A stretch of DNA of 64,000 nt, taken from the NCBI GenBank assembly GCA_003665825.1, contig QPFY01000008.1:1116001-1180000 (forward strand), given 5' to 3'. How positions within the stretch are numbered: the first letter of the stretch is position 1; every line of letters starts with the position of its first letter. This document shows, one piece after another, positions 46,638 to 59,426 of the stretch. The notes under the pieces were generated by a model. The model worked only from the letters and a program-made list of their open reading frames with translations, searched no databases and had not been told where the DNA came from. The DNA is from Microbotryum silenes-acaulis (Eukaryota > Basidiomycota > Microbotryomycetes > Microbotryales > Microbotryaceae). The position numbers were made by a program, and so were the translations under genes.

Positions 46638-49600
46638 ACCCGAAGAAAAATGTGGTCGAGAGATCGGAGAGATTTCGTTAAAGCTGAGCAGGTGGATAGT
46701 TGATAATGAGAGGAGACAGACACAGGTGTCCGGGCTCTCTTACTTCAGATTCTATCAGTATCACCCGACCACTGCAATGCTGGCATGACGTGCTCAAAAG
46801 CAGCGTGTATGCACTTGTTGCGTTTTCGCGCCCCGCGGCGTCGGCACCTAATCCGGGGAAAGATCGGAATCGCGTGCAGCAGCTTGCTCGGTATATCTTA
46901 AGCTTCCCAACATGCTCGTCACCGTTCTTACGCAAGAGGAGAGAGTGAGGGCTGAATAGTGAGACCACCCCGAGTACAATCTCTTTTCCGAATAAGCCTT
47001 TCCGAGTTTTGGCAGAGTCATCAACAGTCACTGTTCGAGGAGGTGCAGCCGATGAGACGACAATTGCAATAACATACGAACTTTTACCTTGCGCGTTTGG
47101 GCACTGACTTTTGTGAATTGTATCGTCAAGTTGGGAGACCCTGAAGGCCAATAAGGCACACGCGCAAAAAAAAAGCACTTGCAATGGAAGCTTCCAGCGC
47201 CAGCCTTTATAGGCAACGCGACCGCAGTTGACCGCGGTGAACCGCGTGCGCCGCCGCTGCCAAAGTCGGCCGCGGTCGCGACTTCGTGCCCGCGGTTGTT
47301 CGAGGCTACGGTCGTGACATCGAGACGATGATCCGAACCGAAGTGGGCGCCGCCAGCGAGCCGGTTCAAAGGCAAACGGTGTACATAGGTGCAAGGAGAA
47401 AGCAGTCGAGCGGTCGAACCCCTTAACGAGACGATCGGGAGACGGAGGCCGTGGGCCTGGGCCGGGCCGCCTGGCCGACGCGCAAACGGGGGGAAGGCCG
47501 CCCCCTTGCGGAGGGGTTTGTTTCTTGGCTCGGGGCAGCTAACCCGAAACCTAACCCCAACTAACCCCAACTGAGGGCCGCCACCCATGTTCGGGGGCGC
47601 TGGCGGTGTCCACGGAGTCCCAACTCTCTCTCTTCACCAAATTCAGGCGCGCGCACGCGCTTGAGCTTGAGGCCCGCTTACGGCCCGCTTAGGCAATGAA
47701 GTTCGCGAAGTTGGCAGAGGCGTAGGGGAAGTTGGCGGAAAGGTGGGGGACGCACCTGGGAGGACGTTAGCAATGGCCCAGGCGAAGTTAGCAAAAGTCA
47801 CGTGTTGCCCGCGGCGCGACAATCGCATGGAGCTCTTTCTCAGCCTCCTCTCTACCCTCTCTCTCTGTCTTGATTAATGCCCAACGTCCGCACTCTTCTT
47901 CGGACTTCGAATTTATTTTGCCACGTAACCGCGAAATTCGCTCTCAATCGTTGATCCGATCCGATGCTGTTCAGCTTGACTTGAAGCCGATCGAGACGAT
48001 TTGGCGCGTTCAGCACGCTTGGGCAAGACACGTGACCTAGCACATCTTACACTTTAGGTCGACGAAGGCGCGGAGTTGGGCTGTTATCCAATGCTCAACA
48101 ACCATCGATCGAGCAAGACAGCCATCAATCGAGCATTACGAGCGCACCGTCCGAATCGTCAGGCTCCGGGCCGAGGACGACGTAAGGAGCGCTCCGCTCC
48201 TCCTTCCTCTCATGGTCGCCACACCAGACTGGACGCGCCTCCGCGTCCATGCCATCCACAACTCGATGCACTTGTCTCACGACCTTCAGCAGCACCGTTC
48301 ATATTCAAGCTCGGGTTAAGATCTTATCCTTATCTACCTCGATGTCACTCATTCATGCGAGGACTCATCCGATCGGTGCTCAACATCTTCATCGAGCTCC
48401 TCGTTCTCAGCTCGAGCTCCGCGCAAGCGAGGCGTTGGCCGTCGTACCGATCATAGTCTGAGTGAACCCCAGCTTGTTACTCTAGTTTAAACTGATGCTA
48501 AAGTCGAAACATGGCCCTCTCACATCCTTCTGTGTGGTGGCCTTGCCATTCGTTTTGGCGAGCTCTTGGCCTTCTCCGACGATGCCCTGCTCCGAGTCAT
48601 TCGTCATGACTCCTCGGACGTCGTCATCGACGATCAATCGTCTTCATGCACCCATCTCGTCGACAAGCTTGCATCACACACAGCACAGATGACCCTACAT
48701 AAATCTCAGAACAAGTGAGGGCCTTTCACTGAACCATCTGCGGGCTGATATCGTGATATCTATAATCACGTGCGAGAGCAGGGTCTCACCCGCCTGAACT
48801 TCGACAGGGGTCTCAAGGTGAGCAGCCGTCCAGCTCTCCAGCTGGGTTAGATGGCATATGAGACCAATTGCTCAATAGACGTTCTCAACGTCTCGCGGCG
48901 AGATTATTCCGTACGGTTGTAACGGCTGTATTAGGTACAAGACCGCGCTCCGAGTCCCCAGGGACTTCCGCTTCCAATGTCTTTCATGACAGGCGACGGC
49001 CCTCCGGAAGGGAGTTCAATAGGTACTGGGATACAGGTGCATGGTCTAATAATGGGAGTCGTGCCCGAACTCACAATGTACGCAGGTGGATAAACAGGCG
49101 CTTTGGCGCACTTTAGGAAGCGGCGCGCGCTTTTTTTATTTTTTCTTCTTCTTAATATCTAATTCAATTGTATTAAGGTTTAGAAGTTACTGGGAAAGTC
49201 GGAGGATGTGTTACATCTACATCTACATAAAATATTGCACGACAAAATAAGGTTCTCAGCCGCGCGCGCACGCGCCGATTCTTTTTCCCCCACGGTCCGG
49301 GAGGTGCGGCGGGCGGAGCTCGCAACGACATAACGCAGAGAGGTGGCGCACAGCGCCGCCGAGCCCTAGTACCAGCAAGAACTACATCCTCAATGATTGC
49401 CAAAAATAGGAGCGGAAATCGACATATAAAAACTTTGCCTAAAAAACAGAGTTGCACCCAGGTACCTTCTACCTTACTCGTCTGGTGATCACTTCAAAGT
49501 TCAAGGTCGCACTGCAATCGAAAGCGCAAGGTTCGAGGCCCTGCGAGGCCTGCTGCCTGGCGCTCAGGCTTCTGGTCAGCTTCAACGCGCGATCGACTCT

Positions 49601-49720
49601 CAGCCCGAGTTTCTCACCTCCTCGCTCCACTGACTCAGGACTGTAGACCATTCTTCACCTGGCGCTGCCTTGACGGGTGTGTGCATCTGTGCGTGTGCTT
49701 GCGAGTGTGTGTGCCAACGA
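46638..49720. other. Gene-poor region of about 3.1 kb
   Basis: No family-recognisable coding sequence. 47220-47300 is rich in CCGCGGT/ACCGCGG half-palindromes; 47400-47600 is G/C-biased; 47690-47790 has repeated GAAGTTGGC-like words; 49130-49170 is AT-rich. Some long ORFs (for example 46678-47394 on the minus strand) are Arg/Ser-rich and look like chance frames. It must contain the DUF202 promoter and probably the histidine kinase promoter. A spliced orphan gene or decayed transposon cannot be excluded. Confidence 0.5.
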
Positions 49721-52700
49721 ATGCGTGTTATGAACCCGAGGACCTCGACTACTCGCGGCGACGACTCTCGAACTCGACTCTCAACGATCGCAACGCCCGT
49801 GCCAGCAGCGGCAGCACCGACAGCGGCTGCGGCTGCGACTGCACCGTCGTCAATGTCGTCGTACGACGGTCCAGCAGTGATGCACATCGTATCGCACACC
49901 CACACATCCTCACTCTCATCCGATAGTCGGCGTGGTTCTTCGTCCGGCGTAGCAAGCGGATCCGAAGACTCGTACACGATGCCCGCCTCGGTGCCCATCG
50001 CGGATCCCAGCAGCATGACGATCCCGTCGTCGCCTCCGCTCGCTGATTCGCAGGCGTGGAGCGACTGGTACGGAGAAGGCAGCTGGCACCCCTCAATCGC
50101 GCCTCCCATCCCCGCCAGTCTGCACGACCTCATCCACGACCCCGATACGTTCCCTACGTCGCCTCAGCTTGATCTCGACGATGTACTCGGTCCCGAGGTC
50201 GACCCAGCCGCTGCAGTTTCGACGGGTGAACACGCTCGGGAGGAAGTGTCTCGGGCGGGCACCGCGCCGCGATCCCGACACCACGACGGCGGCGCCGGCG
50301 CCGGCGAAGCTGATGTTAACCCTGACATTCAAGAGGGAAAGGACGTCTTGGTCGGTCTGAATGCTTCGATAGGAGCAGGGATGGCAAGGACCGGTAGCTA
50401 CAACGATGACGACCCCCACCCTGGTTCGTCGCTGTCCATCGTAGCCAGCTCTCCTTCCCTTTCTACGGACGACGGCCGGTCAAGTTTATCGTCGTTCGGC
50501 GTCAACTCGATAGCGTCGGGCGATATGGCCGACATCATCAAGCAGTTCCGGACTCGGGGTTACTTGCCGGGCCCGAAAAGTCGGCACGAGGAGGAGCGCA
50601 TGCGCATCGTCCAAAGGTACGATCTCGAGTCGCCGAAACGACGAGCCGCGGTCGACCGCATCTGTCGCATCGCCAAAGCCTACTTCAACACACATACCAT
50701 CATCATCACCCTGGTCTTTGAGGGCCACACCGTCTTTGCGGCCGAAGCAGGATTTGACCTTGATGGCGACCCGAGTCTCGAAACGCCCGTGCGCAAGATG
50801 CCGATCGACACCTCGCTGTGCACGCACAACCTGGCTCGGATCAGGGACCGGGAAGTTATGATTGTACCGGACCTAAGTAAAGATTGGCGCTTCCGCAACA
50901 ACGTCAGTCACCAGGCCTTGAGAGTGATCTTGTGGCGGGACGAGACCGACCCTAGAGCCCAAAATGCTGACTCGGATATGCCCTGCATCCATACAGCCAC
51001 AATCGATTGCCTCTGGTGGTAGACTGGCCTTTTACGCTGGTGCCGCCATTCATTTGCCGACGACCTCAGACTCCCCGGATGCACCTCGAACCCTCCCTGT
51101 CGGATCGATTTGCGTCTTGTCCGACAAGCCACGGGCGGCGAATGACTTCAGCGAGGACGACCAGCAGGTCTTAAAAGACCTCAGTTCGCTCGTTGCCGAA
51201 CAGTTCACTTTGGGCTATGAACAGCTCCGTCGCGATCGAGAACGCCAGCAGACCGAGTTCCTGGGCACCTTCCTCGAGACCACGCTCGTGCAACCCCTCA
51301 ACTCGAGCGAACGATTGCGCGCCGCGGACGCCACATCCTCGGCGCCGGTAACCGTCGCATCACTGCCTTCGGCCGCCGCACAGACACTTGGGCAGTCCTT
51401 CCAAATGGCGGCTCACGAGATGCGAGGCTTGACGGGGGCGACATGCACGGCCATTGTTGACTTGAGGACATTTCGGCTGCCGCACCCGCAGCAAACGGTC
51501 GATGTCTCCGACTTGGATGATGATGCCGTCGACGCACTGGGCAGCATTTGCATGTTCGCTAGCGATGGGGACGTCGATTGGGACGAACTAGTCGCCAACC
51601 AACATCTCGAAGTGGCACGGGCGGCGATCAAGACCGTGCGAGTTTGGCGACAAGACGGCCCGACCGACTTCATTGGTGCCGAGCAATCGCCTTTTGCCCC
51701 CCTGCTGCCCAAAAACGTGACGGCCACCACGATCGTACCTGTGGCCGAACTCGATGGTATCGTTGCATTCATGCTTATCTTCACATCATCGAGTCCGCAT
51801 TTCGTATTTGAAAAGGCCGATCGGAAGTTTGCTTGCAACGTGGGCTCGGTTCTCGCGTCGGCCCTGCTGCGGGAACGGGCGCTCTTGGCCGATCGAGCCA
51901 AACTGGCGTTCGTCTCCCAAGTCTCGCACGAGCTTCGAACGCCACTCTTTGCCGTGGCCTCCCAACTCGAGCTGCTGCGCGAATTCTCGACCCCCCAAGA
52001 GCTGAAGAAGATCAGCCCCATGCTCGACGTGGCCGACGTTTGTCTCGAATCACTGCGAGACGTGCTCGACGATACCTTGGACGTGGCCAAATTCTCCAAC
52101 TCGACGAGCGAGATGACGGCGCACCAACGTTCGGCCCTGGCCCGAACGGATTTGGCACGACTGGCCGCAGAGGTTTCGCAGGCGTGCTTCATCCGCAAGC
52201 GGCGCTCCGATTATGTTACAAAGGATCAGATCCTGGTTCAGAACGACCTGACTCAACGGCGGCCAGACATCGCCTCGACGACGGTCGAACTGATCCTCGA
52301 GGTCGAAGAACGCGAGGCGGGGTGGGAGGCGATGATCGACGTCGGCGGCATGAAGCGCGTGCTGTTGAATCTTTTGGGCAACTCGCTCAAGTTTACCGAG
52401 GAAGGCTACGTCAAAATCTCGCTTCGAGAAGTGAGCAGCCCGCCTGTGCGGGCCAATGACGATGACTCGAAGAGTGTGGTCGTCATTAAGGTAGAGGACA
52501 CTGGCTGCGGCATGAGCGAGGAGTTCGTGCGATCGGGCTCCATCTTCACACCATTTGTACAAGAGAACCCGTTTCGCAATGGCGCTGGACTGGGCATGTC
52601 GATTTGCGAGACCATCATCAAGAGGATGGGCGGTAAGATCGACGTCGTCTCTGCGCTTGGACAGGGCACGAGCATCCGCATCACGTTGCCCGTCGACTTT

Positions 52701-53878
52701 GCCTCGACCACGACCAGTCCTGGTTCGCCGACGACGCCTCGGTCCAAGCTCAATTCTGCCGAGACCCCCTTGGCGTCTCGCTTCGTCACAAACCCTTTCG
52801 CTCCTCGACCTCGGCCCGCATCGAGTCGCACGTCCCCGACGATAACATCCGGTTCGGCCCACTTCGATGTGGAACCGTTGACCTTACATTCAGACGCGAC
52901 CAGCGGGCATGATTCCGATTCGACGAAGCCAATGCGCAGACGGGTCATCAGTGAAGAGTTGTTAGCGTTGTTCAACCCCGGTTCGCAACTTGCAGCGACG
53001 CCATTCGAGGAACGCCCCGAGTACGACTTTTCCGCGGCCGTCAGCGCGGCACAACAAGCGCTCAGTCAGACGGCATTGAAACGGATACCGTCGATGAAAC
53101 GGAAAACGACGACCTCGTCGGTAACAACGGACAAGTCGACGAGTATCGACCTCGTCGACGAGGTGGCCAAGTTGTCGATCGCGGCGCAGACACCGCCACC
53201 GAAGGAGGAGAGCAAATCGTCTTTGTTCTTCAATGACATGAGGCTGAACGCACCGTCGGTCACCGATGACGATGGACAACGGCGGCGGACCGAGTCGGCG
53301 GCGGCAACCACGTCGCTGGACCAGACCGTGCCGGCGATGCAGGGCCCCAAGTTGAAGGTCCTGTACGCCGACGATAATGTCATCGCGAGGAACATCTTGT
53401 CCAAGCTCTTGTCTGGTAAGGGCGTTGCTCACGTCGCGGCCGTCGACGGACTGGACGCGGTGCAAAAGTTTGAAACGGAGGGGCCGTTCCACCTGGTGCT
53501 CTTGGACGTGCAGGTAAGTCAGCTTTAGATGGCCCTCTTCATCTTTTGGGTGATCCTGAGCTGACATGCGTTCGGACGATGTAGATGCCCAACAAAGACG
53601 GGATTGAAGCCGCTTTCGACATCCGTCGAATCGAAAAGGAGCAAGCGCTCGCGCCAAGCCGGATTATCGCCTTGTCCGGTCTGTCGAACGAAGCTGACAT
53701 GAGGAAGGCGGGCTGCTTGGACAACGTCGCGGGTCCGGTCGACCATTGGATCGTCAAGGGGAATCGATCGTTGAGGCAGGTCATGACGGAGGTAATGGCG
53801 CAGAAGGAGGTGATCGAGGAAGGTGCGGTCCCTTCACCTACGATCTCGGATCCTTCCAGTTCGAGGTCATCATCATGA
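49721..53878 (+). CDS. Hybrid histidine kinase with GAF domain and C-terminal receiver
   Basis: Three exons: 49721-50902, 50997-53513, 53585-53878; predicted 1330 aa. The first ~300 residues are Ser/Ala/Pro-rich. A GAF domain follows (about 305-465): ITLVFEGHTVFAAEAG, DTSLCTHNLARI, DLSKDWRFRNNPQ across intron 1, AFYAGAAIHLP, GSICVLSDKPR. Kinase core: H-box VSQVSHELRTPL with the phospho-His (about residue 703), N-box LLNLLGNSLKF, G-boxes VEDTGCGMSEEF and NGAGLGMSICETI. Receiver at about 1178-1300: LYADDN, LLDVQMPNKDG with the phospho-Asp immediately before intron 2, IALSGLS, and IVKGN. All phosphotransfer residues are present. No transmembrane segment, PAS or HAMP seen. Likely feeds a Ypd1-type phosphorelay; the input signal is unknown. 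The start at 49721 is the first in-frame ATG; a further 5' exon is possible. Confidence 0.9.
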
Positions 53879-54323
53879 TCCGGGGTCATCAGCGTTGTGT
53901 GCTTTCTTCCGGATCCCGAGATGTTTAACGTGTCGTAAAGAGTGGATTTCAATTCCACCGTTGTGTTTCCATCATTTCCCAGCAGAACGAATCGTTCCCT
54001 CACCAGCAAACCATATCATACTCTTTGTTTTTCCTCTTCTTTACCCCTCGATGTCTTTTGATGTTTGTACCACGCTCGACGACTGGTCCCGGAACCTTGT
54101 AGGATTGTGTAATCGTGCGGGTTTTTTTTGTTTTTGTTTTTGGCCTTATCTTCTTTCATAACTTTTCGTGCTCGTTTGGTAGTTGGAAGTTGCGTTATTG
54201 CCTCGATGCGACTTTGTGCTTGAAGGTGATGTTGCGAGTGGCGTGGCAAACGCGCGTTGCCGTGTGCCAACCAAGGTCGCTGTGGCTCTTCCACTCGCCT
54301 TCCCCACCCCAGGCTCGCCCAAG
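53879..54323. other. Intergenic region between histidine kinase and ENTH genes
   Basis: About 445 bases, T-rich around 54120-54160. No gene seen. Confidence 0.55.
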
Positions 54324-56552
54324 ATGAACTGGCTCGCTGACCAAGTCGAAGGGCTGGCCAAGCAGGCTAGCGTAAGTCGTGTGCCTAGACTGTGCCTCAC
54401 TCATTGCGTCGATTGTGGCCAGTGAGGTGACCGGTGGTGGTGGTGGTGCGACGTGGAGCGCAGTCAGCCAGCCAGCGCGGTTGGACGTGTCGCCGACGCC
54501 GTGTCGCGCTACGCTACGTTGATCGTGGCGGACGACGCGCCCGTGCTGCCTGAATCCTGAATTGGGTTTGGCGTGGTTCGAGCCAAAGTGTGGCTGATGG
54601 AGCCTGAATCTATGTACTGTGTATAGGAGATCACCATGTACGACATCAAGAGCGTCGTCAACCAGGTCAGTGCTCAGCATCCCATGCGGGGGTCACCCGG
54701 GAAGGCGCCTCGCGTACGGATCGGCCACGAACGACCAGCTAAACCCGACCCTCATCGCTCATCATCAGGCCAAGAACATCGTCATGAACTTTACCGAGAT
54801 GGAAGCCAAAGTCAGGGACGCGACCAACGATGATGCATGGTTCGTCGGGCTTCCTTCTCTGGTGGAGGTCTCGTTCGTGCCATCGACTTGAGGCGACTGA
54901 CGCGTGCGGTATGACGCTGTCCTTCTCCTCGCTTCCTCTCTTTCTTCGTCGGTTTTCTTAAATCGTCTCTAGGGGTGCGAGCTCGACCTTGATGCAAGAC
55001 ATCGCGCAAGGGTAGGTCATTCCGTCGAGAGGATCCGGTCTGCTCGGCCTAATTGCTGATCCGCATCGCTTTCGCTTGGGACCGGTGGTTCTTACAGGAC
55101 CTTCAACTTGTGAGCAACGATCAATCTACAGCTTCACTCGTAAAAGAGCGCAAACGGCTGATGCGAGTGAATCAACCCACACGTAGTCAACTCTTCAACG
55201 AGATCATGCCTACGATCTACGCTCGGTTCACCGAGAAGGAGGCTCGGCAATGGCGTCAGATATACAAGGCGCTCGTACTCTTGGAGTCAGTCGAATGTTC
55301 TCCTCGGACTCGTGAAACAGACGCTTGACCTGTACCTTCACGGAACACTAGATACCTGGTCAAGAACGGCTCTGAGCGCGTGATCGACGATGCCCGAACC
55401 CACCTCAGTCTGATCAAGGTCCTGCGCAACTTCCACTACACCGATGAGAACGGCAAGGACCAAGGCATCAACGTGCGCAACCGCTCCAAGGAACTGGCCG
55501 AACTGTTGGGCGACCTCGACCGCGTGCGTCAAGAGCGTCGCAAGGCGAAAGCCAACAGGAACAAGTACACCGGTGTCAGCAGTGATGGGTTCGGTGGTGG
55601 AGGCGGAGGAGGCCCTAGCTTCACCTCGGCGACAGGGTCGAGGTATGGCGGTTTCGGCAGTGACTCAATGGGCAGTGGCTCGGGCGGAGGTCGAGAAGGG
55701 GGTGACCATGGAGGCTTTTCCGACTCCCGTGCCCCGGCTGGTGATTTCGAAGAGTACGATGCCGGGGACTGGGAGGACAAGCCAAGTCGTTCCAACTCGG
55801 CGCCGACGCGAGCCTCGGGCTCTGGCTCCGGATCCCATTCGCGAGCATCAGCGAGTGTCAAGCCGACGCCGCCTGCTCCCAAGCCCGAGCCGCCCAAGGC
55901 CGAAGTCAACCTTTTTGACTTTGACGATGAAGACGACCAGCCCACGCCTCCACCAAAGGCGAGCTCATTTGCTGCTCCGGCCCCTGCTGCCGCTTCCCTA
56001 GATGGTTCGTCCCTGTGACTGGATTCAGGAAGCCCTGCCTTGTTCGACGTCGTGGGCTTATCCGCGCTTCTCGTACGAACAGATGACTTTGACGATTTCC
56101 AATCCGCCGCACCCACTCCTTCCGTCCCCTCGCTCCCCATCTCCCCCGTCTCTGCCGCTCCCAAGCAAAACGCCTTTGCGATGCTCAACGCGCAACCTTC
56201 GACCCAGATCCGACCACCGCAATCGAACCCCAACTCGGGTATGATGGGCTCGTTCGCGCCTATGCAAGCCCAGTCCGCGATCCGACCCAACCCTCCCTCC
56301 CAGACCAACTCGACCACCTCGGTATTTAGTCAAAACTCGACCTTGGCCTCGTCCGCGGCTGCTGCGCAAGTCAAGCCTAAAGCGGCTGCGGCAGATTTCT
56401 CGGATCTGTTCGGCTCGTTCGGTGGGGCCATTACGCCGGCTGCTAAGAGTGGTTCGGCGAATGGTGGGATGACGATCGCTCAGATTGCGGAGAAGAAGCG
56501 ACAAGAGTCCTTGTTCAATATGAGTAATGGTGAATTGATCATCACGCTCTGA
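54324..56552 (+). CDS. ENT3: ENTH-domain clathrin adaptor (Ent3/epsinR type)
   Basis: Eight exons: 54324-54371, 54627-54665, 54769-54839, 54973-55011, 55098-55109 (12 nt), 55187-55285, 55352-56004, 56083-56552; predicted 476 aa. ENTH domain: MYDIKSVVNQAKNIVMNFTE, MEAKVRDATNDDAWGASSTL, MQDIAQGTFNF with the FNF completed by the 12-nt exon, EKEARQWRQIYKALVLLEYL, ERVIDDARTHLSLIKVL, and NVRNRSKELAELL. The 12-nt exon is forced by the conserved GTYNF-to-hydrophobic-helix join. The tail is Gly/Ser/Ala-rich with acidic Phe motifs (LFDFDDED, and DDFDDFQ made across intron 7) like those that bind gamma-ear domains of AP-1 and GGA. In yeast, Ent3 acts in Golgi-endosome clathrin transport and binds PtdIns(3,5)P2. 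No UIM seen, unlike Ent1/2. Confidence 0.92.
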
Positions 56553-57324
56553 AATCTTGGTTCAAATAGATGGGAGGCTGATGAGTAGTGTTTCTGCGTG
56601 CGCTCGACTTCACAGCCGGGGTCAAAACACAACCCTATGGTGGCGGAGGAGCATCGAGCACCGACGACAACGGATGGGGCTCGTTGCTTTGAAGATGGGG
56701 CCCTGACATTTGGGAACACGAAGTCCTGACTTTATTCCGTTGTATCACCATACCTTCTTTTTACGACTGCTACCTGTGATCACCTCCTAGTTTGGGTTAT
56801 CGCTGTACATGGCCGATCGCATAGAAACACCACGTGAGAATGCGCGGATGTGGACGCTCGGATCTCGCACACAGGGGCGTGACACAACGTGAGATAGCAC
56901 TTTCGAGGTCTCACCTTGCCTCTCGGCGGTTGTGTTGAGCTGCGCACTAACGGTGCTGAAACGGAAAATCGAACCCCGTGTCTGCACGTTCAGGGGCATG
57001 TCTCAGATATCTGAGCTTAGCGCTCAGCGTCCCCTGAGATACTGGTCTTATGTTTTCCGTGCTCCTGAGACTCGAGAGCAACATTGACCTGCAGGCTTTC
57101 TCTTTCTCTTGTTTCCCTCTCTCTCTCTGTCTCCATCTCTGCACCCCTTTGCATTGCCTTGACGGCACCATCGTTTTCAGCCCACTGCGCTACCAATCTT
57201 CTTTCAACCTCCTTTCCTCCCTGCGAACACGCTCCCAAGCCCACACCACTCCCTACATACCACCCAGTTCAGCCGTCGTGCACCCAGCCCCTTCGTTTTC
57301 ATTTGTGAATCCTAGCTGGTCGCC
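56553..57324. other. Intergenic region before the pepsin-like gene
   Basis: About 770 bases; CT-rich just before the start at 57325. Nothing else recognised. Confidence 0.5.
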
Positions 57325-59426
57325 ATGTTCTTCCGTGCCAGCACCGTGGTCACCTCCCTGCTACTGGTTGCGCCCGCTTTGGCGGAAGCACCGAGCCCCG
57401 ACAAGCGCGGGTTCAAGGTCAAGCTCCATTCGCGAGCTTCACACCATCTGCATCAGGCGAGTAAGGGATTTAAATCAGGGTAAGTGTTTGTGTTTAAATT
57501 TTTGGTATCTTGCGTGGGAACACTCCTCAGATCCTGCTGTGAGGGCAAGGAGACGAATTTTGTTGTCCTCGAGGGGTCTGTACCGTGTCTCCTTTCCGGT
57601 TCGCCACGTAACCGCGGCGGCCGCTTTCCTGTTCGGCTTCCCTTGTGACGATCAAGCAATATCGAACAGAATGTACCTAATATCCGGACTTTTCACTGAG
57701 CTGAGCCATTACCGCCACTGTTACTCACCCAGTCACGCCCATCCCCACGCAAAAAGGCTCAAGAATGGCCCGGCTCATCCCCGTCGCCGTGGGGCAAAGG
57801 CTCACCAAGGACACCCTCCCTTCCTCGCCGCGACGAAGGCGGGATCCAGTCAACCTTTCGCCAATTTGACGAACGTCGACAGTGAGTCAACCGCTGACAA
57901 AAAGAACAGAGTCTGGCGTTTCCCAGAGAGCTGATCCGTGCACAAGTCTGTCCAAAAAGACGTCGATTGGAGCGTTGACGTTGCGTTCGGAAGTCCTGCG
58001 CAACACGTGCCCCTCTTCATCTCGATGGGGTCCCCACTGTGAGTAAGACTTTGACCAAAGGAGCCTCCTGGAATCAATTGATCGTCTGAGTGTGGTTTCC
58101 GGTCTTGGATGCTCAGATCTACGGTAGCCGCCAAAGGTATCAACAGCACTAGCAAGCACAGATACGACCCCAGCAAGTCCTCGACCGCTCGCAAAATCGG
58201 CAAAGGCCAAGTGGACCCCAACAGTGAGGCCTTGCATCCTTTTGGAAGAGTGAAAGACCAAGCTGAGCTGATCCCACACATATGCTCTTACTGCACAGCT
58301 GGCGTCACCGTCATGACCTACAAGGACAAGGTCTCGATCGCCGGCTTCGAGGTTCCCGACCAAACTTTTACGGTCATGACCTCGACGCCGGATGGGTACT
58401 ATTTGGAGGACATTTATGGTAGCGGCGATATACCCTGGGCGGGAACTTTGGGTCTAGGTCGTACTGGTAAAAAAACGCCGAGCTTGTCATTCCTCGAGAA
58501 TTTGATCCGATCGAGTGTTATTAATCAAGCGGTCTGTGGTATTTCCATCACCGTGGACGGAGGCGCACTCGATTTCGGCTTCCTCGACTCTCGCTCTTAC
58601 ACAGGCGAGATCGAGTGGAGCCCTGTCGAAACCCACTACATGGAAAGTTACTGGACGATCAAGACGGGCGGATGGGGCTTGAGCGGGAATGTCGCTCGCG
58701 GTACCGCTGGTCTTTTGCAATTCACGCCCGAGAACACGTGAGCTGCTCCCGAAGTTCAATCCCCTGTCTTCGGGTTGTGCAGTAATACTGATATCAGCGT
58801 ACTATCCTTAGGTACACCTTTATTCCCAATAAGCTTGGGGAACGAATCTTCGCGCACATCAATCATCAAGTTGATAAAGAAACGCAGCGTTACCTGCTGC
58901 CCTGCAATTCGAAAAAGACCGACACGATTGGGTTCTTGATCCACCAACGCATGTTCTCCGTTCCCATTCCCGACTTGATCTTGTTCCGTGAGTAATAGTA
59001 TCCCAAAGGCCCTTGGTTGCTGTATCGATAATAGTGTTCGAAAGAAGCAAGAAGGCGCTGACCAACCGCGCATTGCTGTCGGCGTTTCCACTTTGCAGCC
59101 TCGGAGTCCGACCCTGCCATGTGTCATACGGCTCTGCTTCAGGTTACTACCAAGAATATCCTGCACGATTATACCATCGTCATGGGTGCGATTTATATGA
59201 GGGTCAGTCCAATTGAATGAACTTTCTTCGCCGATGCGATGAGGCGGGCTCTCGCTTTCGCTTCCCACGCTGACGAGTTTTTCGCATGGTACTCCTCTCA
59301 CTGATTCACACGAATAATCAGACCTTCTACGCCATCCTCTCTTACGAAAGGGAACACGGCGATCTCGCTATTGGGCTGGCGCAATCTTCCATCGAACCCT
59401 TGGGCGGCGACCCCCATAAATCGTAG
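57325..59426 (+). CDS. Secreted pepsin-fold (A1) protein lacking both catalytic aspartates
   Basis: Seven exons: 57325-57479, 57757-57881, 57960-58038, 58117-58737, 58812-58987, 59099-59202, 59322-59426; predicted 454 aa. Signal peptide MFFRASTVVTSLLLVAPALA, then a basic prosegment (HPRRRGAKAHQGH). The A1 architecture is recognisable: NVDWSVDVAFGSPAQHVPLF at the first strand, RYDPSKSSTAR, VSIAGFEVPDQTF, GTLGLGR, GALDFGFLDSRSYTGEIEW, YWTIKTGGWG, and VMGAIYMRTFYAILSYE with GDLAIGLAQS at the end. Where DTGS should be, the sequence reads ISMGSP, and where the second D[ST]G should be, it reads VARGTAG. Both changes lie within exons or at well-supported joins, so they are not splice artefacts as far as I can see. 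Predicted non-catalytic. Possible roles (inhibitor, binding protein) are speculation. The exon 1 to 2 join over a 277-nt intron is the least certain part. Confidence 0.8.

Noticed and set aside
46678..47394. 239-codon minus-strand ORF in the gene-poor block
   Set aside because: Arg/Ser-rich start, no domain, no plausible splice partners; composition fits a chance frame in GC-rich DNA.
47550..47573. CTAACCCCAA repeats resembling telomere units
   Set aside because: Only two or three imperfect copies inside a chromosome arm with genes on both sides; not a telomere.
57050..57934. 294-codon plus-strand ORF over the start of the pepsin-like gene
   Set aside because: Different frame from the signal peptide and exon 2; reads through an intron and has random composition.
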